Assembly (NCBI GenBank): GCA_904384225.1
Contig: CAJFJV010000008.1
Location: forward strand, 1-64,000
Direction of reading: 5' to 3'
Origin: an uncultured Oscillospiraceae bacterium
GTDB taxonomy: Bacteria; Bacillota; Clostridia; Oscillospirales; Ruminococcaceae
Length of the DNA: 64,000 nt
Both the position numbers and the translations under genes were made by a program. The first letter of the stretch is position 1, and every line of letters begins with the position of its first letter. Under the pieces are notes generated by a model, which worked only from the letters and a program-made list of their open reading frames with translations, made no database searches and was not told where the DNA came from. This document shows positions 1-8,229 of the stretch, one piece after another.

Positions 1-56
1 ATTTGTTTGAATACTCAATTACTGCTTGCCTAAACTGCATGGTCTGTGTTATCTTG

Positions 57-141
57 TTCATAGCGAATAGGGTGACACCTGCCTTTTGGTTTTGTCTGGG
101 CAACTCTACCTTAACACAGGTCACTCCTATTCGCTATTTAT
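57..141. other. Long imperfect hairpin, possible ncRNA or terminator
   Basis: A 5' arm reading ATAGCGAATAGG (about 60-71) is matched by CCTATTCGCTAT (about 127-138). Further partial pairing inside the arms (GTGACACCTG against ACAGGTCAC) encloses a loop of about 40 nt. On the + strand the hairpin is followed by TTATTTCTTTG, so it could be the terminator of an upstream gene outside the window. The long structured loop is also compatible with a small RNA. No family (SRP RNA, 6S, riboswitch) could be recognised. No coding region was seen in 1-207. Confidence 0.4.
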
Positions 142-207
142 TTCTTTGATTTGTTACACATCATTGTAACACCTACACCTTTAAAAAAGTTTTTTCAAGC
201 AAGATAC

Positions 208-236
208 TTGACAAAACGAAAAAAATCAGCTAATAT
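208..236 (+). promoter_or_regulatory. Sigma-A promoter of the leu operon
   Basis: TTGACA (208-213), a 17-bp spacer and TAATAT (231-236) lie just upstream of the T-box leader. Transcription would start near 243, leaving the complete leader in the transcript. Confidence 0.85.
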
Positions 237-261
237 AAGTAACAATTTCACAGACAAAATG

Positions 262-557
262 CGATGACGAGGAAAATGTCCCATTGTAAGGCGTTTCAGA
301 GAGCTGCCGGTTGCTGCGAGACAGTATGCTGTAATGGGAATACTGGCCTTAGAGCAGTCAGCTGAAAGCTTTTAATGTGAGTAGGTGCGACCGGTTTCTC
401 CACCGTTATGAGGGAGATTGTATTCGCAGAAGTTTTTTCTGCCGATGCAAATGAGTGGGTGCGTAAAAAGTCGCATCAATCAGAGTGGTACCGCGGATGG
501 AATAAGACCTAAACCTTTCGTCTCTGCTTTTAAAGCAGCGGCGAAAGGTTTTTTTGT
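262..557 (+). promoter_or_regulatory. T-box riboswitch (tRNA-sensing leader) of leuA
   Basis: The leader shows the T-box hallmarks in order. These are a GACGAGGAAAA stem I base (266-276), the AGAGAG bulge (about 298-303), the apical GGTTGCTGCGA (309-319), the conserved T-box AGAGTGGTACCGCGG (482-496), and a terminator whose arms AACCTTTCG and CGAAAGGTT run into a T stretch ending near 557. The UGGU bulge fits a tRNA with A73, as in tRNA-Leu. The likely specifier region (341-350) holds two Leu codons, CTG (343-345) and CTT (348-350). I could not decide between them without folding. Uncharged tRNA-Leu should stabilise the antiterminator and switch on leucine synthesis. Confidence 0.93.
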
Positions 558-592
558 TTGCGAAAATGAAAATAGGAAAGGTGATGTATAAG

Positions 593-2260
593 ATGATGGA
601 TTACACAAAGTATCAGCGCGGTTATTACATGCCGCCTGTCCCTTCATTCGACTGGGTAAATAAAGAGTATATCGATAAGGCGCCAATCTGGTGCAGCGTC
701 GATTTGCGGGATGGAAATCAGTCGCTGGTTATTCCAATGAGCCTTGATGAAAAGCTGGCGTTTTTTAAACTGCTTGTCAAAGTTGGTTTTAAAGAAATTG
801 AAGTGGGTTTTCCAGCAGCTTCAGAAACAGAGTATGCCTTTTTACGTGCTTTGATCGATCAAGATTTGATACCAGACGATGTGACAGTTCAAGTATTAAC
901 ACAAGCACGGGAGCATATTATTCGAAAAACGTTTGAGGCTCTCAAAGGTTGCAAACAAGCAATTGTCCATGTTTATAATTCCACTTCTTTTGCACAGCGT
1001 CAGCAGGTTTTCAAAAAGACAAAAGAAGAAATCAAACAGATTGCTGTGGATGGAGCGGTTCTCCTGCAAAATCTTGCAGAAGAAGCAGAGGGAAATTATC
1101 GTTTTGAGTATTCACCGGAGAGCTTTACGGGGACAGAGCCGGAATATGCGTTAGAAGTGTGTAATGCGGTACTGGATGTTTGGAAACCAACATCGGAAAA
1201 AAAGGCCATTATCAATCTGCCGGTAACGGTGGAAATGTCTTTGCCGCATGTTTATGCAAGTCAGGTCGAATATATTTGCAAGCACTTGAAATATCGGGAA
1301 AATGTTGTGGTTTCTCTTCATCCGCATAACGACCGCGGATGTGGTGTTGCTGACAGTGAACTTGGCCTTTTAGCAGGTGCGGACCGGATTGAAGGGACGC
1401 TTTTTGGGAACGGGGAGCGTACAGGCAATGTGGATATTATCACACTGGCAATGAATTTATATGCCCACGGAGTAAATCCAAAGCTTGATTTTTCAGATAT
1501 GCCATCGATTTGCGAAACATATGAACGGATGACCGGAATGCATATTTCTGAGCGTCAGCCTTATGCGGGTAAGCTTGTGTTCGCGGCATTCTCCGGATCA
1601 CATCAAGATGCGATTGCGAAAGGTATGAAATATCGGGAAGAGCATGACCTGCAGCACTGGACGGTTCCATATCTGCCGATTGATCCGCAGGATGTGGGAA
1701 GGGAATATGAGACGGATGTAATTCGTATTAACAGCCAAAGCGGAAAAGGCGGAATTGGTTATCTCCTTGAACAAAATTACGGATATGATTTGCCGCCGAA
1801 AATGCGGGAAGACTTCGGCTATAAAGTTAAAAGCGTTTCGGATCATTTGCATAAGGAATTGATGCCTGAAGAGGTGTACGCTGTTTTCGCGGAAAATTAT
1901 CTGAATATCAGTACGCCGCTTGAATTGCTGGATTATCATTTTGTACGCAACCATGACGTATTTAAAGTTGTCCTTACCGTCAAATATAACGGATGGGAGC
2001 AGGATGTTACCGCTACAGGGAATGGCCGTCTGGATGCTGTCAGCAATGCGGTGAAAAAGCTTACAGGGATGCAGTATACTCTTACAACTTATCAGGAACA
2101 TGCATTAGATAAAGGATCAACTGCACGGGCTGTGTCCTATGTTGGAATTGAAGTGCAGGATGGCAAAACAGTATGGGGCGCAGGTGTGCATGAAGATATT
2201 ATCGCCGCTTCTATTATGGGGCTGATCAGTGCGGTTAATCATGCGGAAGTTTCAAAATAA
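593..2260 (+). CDS. leuA: 2-isopropylmalate synthase
   Basis: Condenses acetyl-CoA with 2-ketoisovalerate, the first committed step of leucine synthesis, in the cytoplasm. The N-terminal TIM barrel carries the metal-site motif DLRDGNQSL and the HPHNDRGCG and NGERTGNVD motifs. The last ~150 residues form the LeuA dimer/allosteric domain. At about 555 residues it is the long form of the family. An in-frame start at 554 would lie in the T-box terminator. The Shine-Dalgarno-like AGGTGAT at 580-586 points to ATG 593, with 584 and 596 as alternatives. It is first in leuA-leuC-leuD-leuB and is controlled by the T-box. Confidence 0.93.
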   Translation: MMDYTKYQRGYYMPPVPSFDWVNKEYIDKAPIWCSVDLRDGNQSLVIPMSLDEKLAFFKLLVKVGFKEIEVGFPAASETEYAFLRALIDQDLIPDDVTVQVLTQAREHIIRKTFEALKGCKQAIVHVYNSTSFAQRQQVFKKTKEEIKQIAVDGAVLLQNLAEEAEGNYRFEYSPESFTGTEPEYALEVCNAVLDVWKPTSEKKAIINLPVTVEMSLPHVYASQVEYICKHLKYRENVVVSLHPHNDRGCGVADSELGLLAGADRIEGTLFGNGERTGNVDIITLAMNLYAHGVNPKLDFSDMPSICETYERMTGMHISERQPYAGKLVFAAFSGSHQDAIAKGMKYREEHDLQHWTVPYLPIDPQDVGREYETDVIRINSQSGKGGIGYLLEQNYGYDLPPKMREDFGYKVKSVSDHLHKELMPEEVYAVFAENYLNISTPLELLDYHFVRNHDVFKVVLTVKYNGWEQDVTATGNGRLDAVSNAVKKLTGMQYTLTTYQEHALDKGSTARAVSYVGIEVQDGKTVWGAGVHEDIIAASIMGLISAVNHAEVSK

Positions 2261-2278
2261 AGAGAAAGGCAGGGGTTT

Positions 2279-3544
2279 ATGATGGGAATGACAATGTCAC
2301 AAAAAATTTTGGCGGCGCATGCTGGCGTATCGGAGGTTAAATCGGGACAGCTTATTATGGCAAAGCTTGATATGGTACTTGGTAACGATATAACCTCTCC
2401 AGTAGCCATCAATGAGTTTGAAAAGTATGGCTTTGATCGCGTATTTTCAAAAGATAAAATATCGTTGGTGATGGATCATTTTGTCCCAAATAAGGATATT
2501 AAGGCCGCAACCCAAGCCAAACAGAGCCGCGAATTTGCAAAAAAGTATGATATCATACATTTTTATGATGCCGGAAGGATGGGAATAGAGCACGCGCTTT
2601 TGCCGGAACAGGGAATTGTGAAAGCGGGTGACCTGGTGATCGGCGCAGATTCGCATACATGTACGTATGGTGCACTTGGCGCTTTTTCTACTGGTGTCGG
2701 TTCAACTGATATGGCGGCTGGAATGGCTACTGGAGAATTGTGGTTTAAAGTGCCATCGGCTATTAAATTTAATATTACCGGAAAACTTCGTCCGTACATA
2801 AGCGGAAAAGATGTTATTTTACATATAATCGGCATGATTGGCGTTGACGGTGCGCTCTATAAATCTATGGAATTTACGGGCGACGGATTAAAAAATCTAT
2901 CGATGGATGATCGTCTGTGTATTGCGAATATGGCGATTGAGGCGGGTGCTAAAAATGGGATATTTGAAGTGGATAATATAACCCGCGATTATATGGAGCA
3001 TCGCGTCACATCATCTTACGATGTGTATCATGCGGATGCTGATGCAGAATATGATACGGTTTATGACATTGATCTTTCGAGTATACCGCATACTGTGGCA
3101 TTCCCACATCTTCCTGAAAACGCACGTACGCCGGATAATTGGGGCAATGTAAAAATTGATCAGGTGGTCATTGGTTCGTGCACAAACGGACGTTTCTCAG
3201 ATATTGAGGCAGCCGCCAAAATCATCGGAGGAAAACGGATTGCTGACGGCGTGCGTTGTATCGTGATTCCGGCAACACAACAAATTTATAAAGAAGCGAT
3301 GAAGGCTGGATATCTCGAACAATTTATTGATGCAGGATGCGTAGTATCTACACCGACCTGTGGGCCTTGTCTTGGCGGATACATGGGAGTTTTAGCGGAA
3401 GGTGAACGATGTGTATCTACCACAAACCGTAATTTTGTCGGGCGCATGGGACATATAAAAAGCGAAGTATATCTCGCATCACCGGAGGTGGCGGCAGCCT
3501 CAGCGCTGACAGGACGCCTAACTGCGCCGGAAGAAGTGCTTTGA
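2279..3544 (+). CDS. leuC: 3-isopropylmalate dehydratase large subunit
   Basis: Iron-sulfur isomerase subunit converting 2- to 3-isopropylmalate. The cluster ligands are visible in the GSCTNGR motif and in the PTCGPCLGG motif near the C-terminus. At 421 residues it is the short aconitase-superfamily form typical of heteromeric LeuC2/HacA-type enzymes, so homoaconitase is an alternative by fold only. The leucine operon context decides for LeuC. It follows leuA by 18 nt behind AGGGG. Several Met codons cluster at the start, so ATG 2279, 2282 or 2291 are possible. Confidence 0.93.
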   Translation: MMGMTMSQKILAAHAGVSEVKSGQLIMAKLDMVLGNDITSPVAINEFEKYGFDRVFSKDKISLVMDHFVPNKDIKAATQAKQSREFAKKYDIIHFYDAGRMGIEHALLPEQGIVKAGDLVIGADSHTCTYGALGAFSTGVGSTDMAAGMATGELWFKVPSAIKFNITGKLRPYISGKDVILHIIGMIGVDGALYKSMEFTGDGLKNLSMDDRLCIANMAIEAGAKNGIFEVDNITRDYMEHRVTSSYDVYHADADAEYDTVYDIDLSSIPHTVAFPHLPENARTPDNWGNVKIDQVVIGSCTNGRFSDIEAAAKIIGGKRIADGVRCIVIPATQQIYKEAMKAGYLEQFIDAGCVVSTPTCGPCLGGYMGVLAEGERCVSTTNRNFVGRMGHIKSEVYLASPEVAAASALTGRLTAPEEVL

Positions 3545-3598
3545 TGCGGCAAGTGACCCCCAATTTTTGCATCTTATTAAAGAAAGGAGAACAGTATC

Positions 3599-4084
3599 AT
3601 GCAGGCAAAAGGAATTGCACATAAATATGGTGATAATATTGATACGGACGTTATTATTCCAGCGCGTCATTTAAATACACAGGATCATTTAGAATTGGCT
3701 TCCCATTGTATGGAGGATATTGATTCGGATTTTGTAAAAAGAGTAAAGCAGGGAGACATAATAGTCGGAGGATATAATTTCGGATGCGGCTCTTCGCGTG
3801 AGCATGCCCCGATTGCGATTAAATCGAGCGGTATTTCCTGTGTAATTGCAAAAACCTTTGCACGTATTTTCTATCGGAATGCAATCAATATTGGTTTGCC
3901 TATTTTGGAATGTGAAGCGGCAAGTGATGGAATCGATGCGGGAGATATTGTTGAGATTGATTTTGATACGGGTTTGATTACCAATTTAACAAAAAGAGAG
4001 ATATATCAGGCGCAGGCGTTCCCTCCATTTATACAAAAGATTATTCGTGCCAATGGTTATTTAAATTCTGTGAAGAATAAATGA
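3599..4084 (+). CDS. leuD: 3-isopropylmalate dehydratase small subunit
   Basis: Swivelling-domain subunit that pairs with LeuC. It has the family motifs [14 protein letters not shown] near the N-terminus and [12 protein letters not shown] in the middle. Its 161 residues match the short LeuD2 type, consistent with the short LeuC. AGAAAGGAG precedes ATG 3599. The 54-nt leuC-leuD gap contains no clear regulatory element. Confidence 0.94.
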   Translation: MQAKGIAHKYGDNIDTDVIIPARHLNTQDHLELASHCMEDIDSDFVKRVKQGDIIVGGYNFGCGSSREHAPIAIKSSGISCVIAKTFARIFYRNAINIGLPILECEAASDGIDAGDIVEIDFDTGLITNLTKREIYQAQAFPPFIQKIIRANGYLNSVKNK

Positions 4085-4095
4085 GGTGAATCTCT

Positions 4096-5181
4096 TTGAA
4101 GAAAACAATTGCAGTCATAAAAGGGGACGGAATTGGTCCGGAAATCGTGAAGGAAGCGATCCGTGTCCTTGACCGTATTGCGGAGGAGTTTGGTCATACT
4201 TTTGTTTACCATGAAGCTTTGGCGGGCGGTGCGGCGATCGATGCTTGCGGAGAGTGCCTTCCACAGCGTACAGTTGATATTTGTATGGCAAGCGACAGCG
4301 TGCTTTTAGGGGCAGTCGGCGGCCCCAAGTGGGATGATTTGCCCGGATCCCAGCGCCCTGAAAAAGCGCTTTTAGAAATTCGAAGTAAAATGGGGCTTTA
4401 TGCGAATCTTCGTCCCGCTATCCTTTTCCAGCAGCTTGCAGATGCAAGCCCGTTAAAGCCGGCGCTTGTGCAAAAAGGGATTGACTTTATCGTGGTACGC
4501 GAATTGACAGGCGGCATTTATTTTGGAGAACATCAAACATGGCAAAAAGGAGACGAATGTGCTGCGAGCGATTTGATGCTTTACACGAAACGGGAAATCG
4601 AACGAATTGCACGGGTAGCATTTGATACAGCCATGAAACGGAAAAAGCATGTTACCTCCGTAGATAAAGCCAATGTATTGGATACATCCAGACTGTGGCG
4701 AAAGACAGTGGAAGAAATAGCGAAGGAATATCCTGAAGTTGCTTTGGATCATATGTATGTAGACAACGCTGCAATGCAGCTGTGCAAAAATCCGGCCCAA
4801 TTTGATGTCATTTTAACGGAAAACATGTTTGGCGATATTTTGTCTGATGAGGCAAGTATGATTACCGGCACAATCGGCACCATTGGCTCTTCTTCACTGG
4901 GAGAGGGTACTTGTGGCATGTATGAACCAATCCATGGTTCTGCGCCTGATATTGCGGGACAGAATAAAGCAAATCCGATCGGAACCATCCTTTCTGCTGC
5001 AATGATGTTGAAATATTCTTTTGGAATGGAAAAGGAAAGTGCCTGCGTTGAAGCGGCAGTAAATACAGTACTTGACGGCGGCTATCGCACGTTAGATATG
5101 ATGAGCGAAGGGAAAATGTTGGTTTCTTGTAGCGAAATGGGCACAAAAATTGCAGCGGCTATTCACAAGACAAAAGAATAA
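4096..5181 (+). CDS. leuB: 3-isopropylmalate dehydrogenase
   Basis: NAD-dependent oxidative decarboxylase giving 2-ketoisocaproate, the third leucine pathway reaction. It opens with the KGDGIGPEIV nucleotide/substrate motif. It also carries VRELTGGIYFGE, the TxxNMFGDILSDEA metal-binding segment and the GSAPDIAGQNKANPIGT cofactor loop. Its length of 361 residues is normal. The start is TTG 4096, 11 nt after leuD stops, with GAGGTG at 4084-4089 as the ribosome binding site. It is the last gene of the operon. Confidence 0.95.
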   Translation: MKKTIAVIKGDGIGPEIVKEAIRVLDRIAEEFGHTFVYHEALAGGAAIDACGECLPQRTVDICMASDSVLLGAVGGPKWDDLPGSQRPEKALLEIRSKMGLYANLRPAILFQQLADASPLKPALVQKGIDFIVVRELTGGIYFGEHQTWQKGDECAASDLMLYTKREIERIARVAFDTAMKRKKHVTSVDKANVLDTSRLWRKTVEEIAKEYPEVALDHMYVDNAAMQLCKNPAQFDVILTENMFGDILSDEASMITGTIGTIGSSSLGEGTCGMYEPIHGSAPDIAGQNKANPIGTILSAAMMLKYSFGMEKESACVEAAVNTVLDGGYRTLDMMSEGKMLVSCSEMGTKIAAAIHKTKE

Positions 5182-5192
5182 CGCTTACTATT

Positions 5193-5234
5193 GAGCATCG
5201 GAGGCTTAACCAGTTGTCCGGTGCTCATTTTTTT
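5193..5234 (+). terminator. Rho-independent terminator of the leu operon
   Basis: GAGCATCGGA (5193-5202) pairs with TCCGGTGCTC (5217-5226), including a T-G wobble, and is followed by seven T residues. It lies 11 nt after leuB. The remaining 5235-5432 holds no gene and no convincing promoter. Confidence 0.88.
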
Positions 5235-5432
5235 AGGTATTGTCCTATGACGGTTTCGTTTCGGTTACATAATGAATCAGGGAAAGGAAAGGCAGACGAC
5301 AAATCTTTGATAGATGATCCCATAGAGGTATTCTGTTAAAAGGCCATGGAGCTTAAAAGGGATGTAAGAGAGTGACGGAAGAGCGCACGCATTGCTGTTA
5401 ATAAAAAATTATAGTGAGGGGATGATGGGAAA

Positions 5433-6100
5433 ATGCAAGAGACGCATGAACGGGTTTATAGCGTAATTTTGCAAGAAATAAAAATACGTCTCGCGGATGG
5501 CAGGCTATGCGCAGGTTGCCGCTTACCGCCGGAACGCGAATGTGCAGAATATTTTCAAGTATCCCGTTCGGCCGTGCGGGAAGCGTTACGCGCTTTAGAA
5601 CTGACAGGGATCGTACACTGTATGCAGGGAGAGGGGACCTATCTTGCGGATAATATATCGGAATGTTTAATTGAACCGTTTGATCTTATGTTTTTGCTGA
5701 TAGGGCAAAATCCGGAATATCTACAACAGATTCGCTTCGCCTTGAAACCTGAAACGGCTCGTTTAGCTGCAATAAAACGTTCAGACGAAAGTATAGAGTG
5801 CTTGTTTCGATTATGTACTTTAATGGAAGGATGCAGGGAGGAAAAAATTTTTTCGATATGGACCAACAGTTTCATATGGTTATCGCAGAAGAGGCCAAGA
5901 ACCCTTTTATCCTAAGTATTCTTACGGCAGTGTTTCGTCTTTTGGAGAGCCATACAAGGCGTTTCAATAGATGGCGTCATATTCAAGAAAGAAACGTTGT
6001 CTATCGGTATCATCGCAGAATTGCAGAGACAATTGCCGGCCAAAGGGAAAAGGATGCGGGGAATTTCATATCTATACATATACAGATGATGGACATTTAG
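5433..6100 (+). pseudogene. FadR-family (GntR/FCD) regulator, frameshifted
   Basis: The first ~135 codons encode a GntR winged helix (LPPERECAEYFQVSRSAVREAL, about residues 29-50) and the start of an FCD ligand domain. The FCD domain then continues in another frame from about 5850, with DMDQQFHMVIAEEAKNPF and a following helical stretch up to the stop at 6098-6100. The break lies in GAAAAAATTTTTTCG at 5841-5855, where one base appears to be missing. A frameshift of -1 there joins both halves. Alternatives are a sequencing error in the A6T6 run or translational slippage. FadR-type factors usually respond to small organic acids. The target is unknown. Confidence 0.78.
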
Positions 6101-6516
6101 ATGCGGGCAGATGATTCATGGCCAAAATAAGATAGTTAGAATAATATCTTGTCTTATTATGCCTTAACTTAAAATTTGAGAGGTATAAAGCGGAGGAGAA
6201 AAAGTGTTATCCATCCTTTGCCTTATATCGGCTACTGCTTTTATCAAAACAAGGCTATTGTTGAAGCTAAATCCCAAAACATACGGCGACACTAGCCTCC
6301 CAAGCAGCGTCAATCTTAAAGGAAAGGCAAACTTCCCGATTTATGAAATATTTTTTACTTGAATTTTACATTGATTTGACCGATTTCTGATTTCACTGAA
6401 TCCATATACATTGTAATATAATATATTGGAGGATTACAGGTATTAAAAAATGATGTTACGACCCCGATTTTATAAAATGGGGGCCGTATTCTATATATAG
6501 GAGGGAATCTGTTGTT
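6101..6516 (+). promoter_or_regulatory. Leader region of sigI, candidate promoters
   Basis: This 416-nt stretch has no credible gene. Near its end TAATATAATATA (6411-6424) offers -10 sequences without a good -35 box. ACCCC at 6461-6465 with CGTATT at 6485-6490 weakly resembles the C-rich -35 and CG-starting -10 elements described for SigI promoters, and would allow autoregulation. The same stretch contains the exact palindrome ATTTTATAAAAT flanked by CCCC and GGGG (6462-6482), which could act as operator or hairpin. An AGGAGGG site precedes the sigI start. Confidence 0.35.
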
Positions 6517-7242
6517 ATGAGCGATGAGCATAAAATCATCCAACAGGTCTATCGGGCAAAAGAGAATATACAGGAGGCAGATTGGCTTATCGGTACATAT
6601 ATGCCTTTTATAAAAGCAGAGACAGCAAAATATTTAAAGCGTCCGCCGATTGAAGGGCATGATGATGAACTGAGTATCGCAATGATCGCTTTTCATGAAG
6701 CAATAAACGGGTATTCCCGTGCTCGGGGCGCATTTTTAAAATATGCATCGATGTTGATAAGAAGCCGACTGATCGACTATAGCCGTAAAGAACGCCGGCA
6801 TAGCCATGTTATATCGCTGGATGCCCCAGTTGGAGAAGAGGATACTGTTTTTGGCGAAATATTAGCAGACGAAAAGGATTTTCATGAAGAAGCGGCGTCT
6901 CGCGATGCGACTCGTGCAGAAATTGAAGAGTTAACCCAGCAAATGAAAGTGTTTGATGTCAGTCTCAGCGATGTAGCGGATAATTGTCCTAAGCAGCAAA
7001 GGACGCTGGCTGCATGCAGGCGTGCACTGCAATATGCAAGCGAAAATACCGAACTTTTAGAAGAACTTCTGCGTACGAAAAGATTACCTATCGGCCGTCT
7101 TTCCGCTGGTAGCGGCGTAGAGCGTAAGACGCTGGAACGACATCGTAAGTACATGATAGCACTTATGCTTATTTATACCAATGGATTTGAAATCATTCGC
7201 GGGCATTTAAAACAGGTATTGAAAGGAGTGGCGATACGGTGA
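6517..7242 (+). CDS. sigI: RNA polymerase sigma factor SigI
   Basis: Sigma-70 family factor of the SigI group, which directs RNA polymerase to stress or polysaccharide-responsive envelope genes and is held inactive by RsgI. Region 2 is visible as DDELSIAMIAFHEAINGYSRARGAFLKYASMLIRSRLIDYSRKERRH across residues ~49-94, and a C-terminal helix-turn-helix region includes GSGVERKTLERHRKY. Its length of 241 residues is normal for the group. ATG 6517 follows AGGAGGG at 6500-6506. The stop overlaps the rsgI start, indicating translational coupling. Confidence 0.88.
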   Translation: MSDEHKIIQQVYRAKENIQEADWLIGTYMPFIKAETAKYLKRPPIEGHDDELSIAMIAFHEAINGYSRARGAFLKYASMLIRSRLIDYSRKERRHSHVISLDAPVGEEDTVFGEILADEKDFHEEAASRDATRAEIEELTQQMKVFDVSLSDVADNCPKQQRTLAACRRALQYASENTELLEELLRTKRLPIGRLSAGSGVERKTLERHRKYMIALMLIYTNGFEIIRGHLKQVLKGVAIR

Positions 7243-8120
7243 GTTATATGGTAATGGAGTGCCACCCCGGCTACGTTATTTTGCTGGATGAGGCAGGCCG
7301 ATTTTTTAAAGCCGCCAATCTTCAGTATGAGGTTGGGCAGACGGTGTATGATCCGATTTTGATGAAGGATAAAGCAAAAGAACAACGACATCCTGCTGTT
7401 AAATGGATTTGCAGCGGGACGGCGGCGATAGCGGCCTGCTTTCTATTATTTTTTGGCTTCAGTTATTATCGGGATTATATTCAGCCCTATTCTTCGATTT
7501 ATCTGACGATTAATCCAGAAGTGCAGATGAATCTGAACCGCCAGGGTACGGTTGTAGAGCTGGTAGGAACAAACGATGATGGAAAAAGGCTTTTAGATGG
7601 ATATGACGGAAAAGGGAAAGATAAGATAACAGTAGCGGATGAGTTGATTGACCGGGCGATAGAAATGGGATTTTTATCGGAGGGCGGACAGATTTCCTTT
7701 TCCATTGATTCTCCCGATGATGTTTTGTTCCAAGAATACGGAGTAGAGCTTCGTACAAAAGTAGCGGAATATTTAGATGGGCGGATTACAATTACCCTTG
7801 AAATTTTCGATTATCAAAATAGTCAAGCGGGAAATGAACAGGATACCTCGGCTGCATCTTCCGCCCAATCGACACAGCCGAATGCAGATGCTTCTAATAC
7901 CACAGATTATGATGATACGGACTATGGCTCGGATAATAATAATGTTTCATCGAATCCCAAAGCACCTTCCGGAAATGCGACTTCGCGTATAGAAGCGAGT
8001 GCAAACAATAGCACAACGGACTATCATGACGGGGATACCGACTACGCCCCGCAGGATGAGGAAGATACCAATTATGAAGAAGACGATGATGACGATGATG
8101 AACAAAATGACGACGATTAA
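7239..8120 (+). CDS. rsgI: Anti-sigma-I factor RsgI with acidic Tyr/Asp tail
   Basis: Membrane anti-sigma factor. Residues 1-~50 form the cytoplasmic RsgI N-terminal domain. A transmembrane helix spans about 55-76. The extracytoplasmic part begins with the RsgI signature LTINPEVQMNLN, in which Asn92-Pro93 corresponds to the self-cleavage bond reported for RsgI proteins. The last ~100 residues are low complexity with TDYDDTDYG, DTDY and a run of Asp/Glu, and have no recognisable carbohydrate-binding module. GTG 7239 overlaps the sigI stop; ATG 7248 is possible. The acidic Tyr motif recurs in the next gene. Confidence 0.86.
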   Translation: MSYMVMECHPGYVILLDEAGRFFKAANLQYEVGQTVYDPILMKDKAKEQRHPAVKWICSGTAAIAACFLLFFGFSYYRDYIQPYSSIYLTINPEVQMNLNRQGTVVELVGTNDDGKRLLDGYDGKGKDKITVADELIDRAIEMGFLSEGGQISFSIDSPDDVLFQEYGVELRTKVAEYLDGRITITLEIFDYQNSQAGNEQDTSAASSAQSTQPNADASNTTDYDDTDYGSDNNNVSSNPKAPSGNATSRIEASANNSTTDYHDGDTDYAPQDEEDTNYEEDDDDDDEQNDDD

Positions 8121-8229
8121 ATTTATTCCAAAAATTTTTCCGAGATACCCCTTTTTTAAAACCTTTGTTCCGTAATCTATAAGTGTAAGGCAAAACAAAG
8201 CCTATTTAACTTTGAAAGGAGTTATAATT

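Noticed and set aside
1598-2101. Open frame of 167 codons opposite leuA
   Set aside because: Shadow of a conserved enzyme with no supporting signals.
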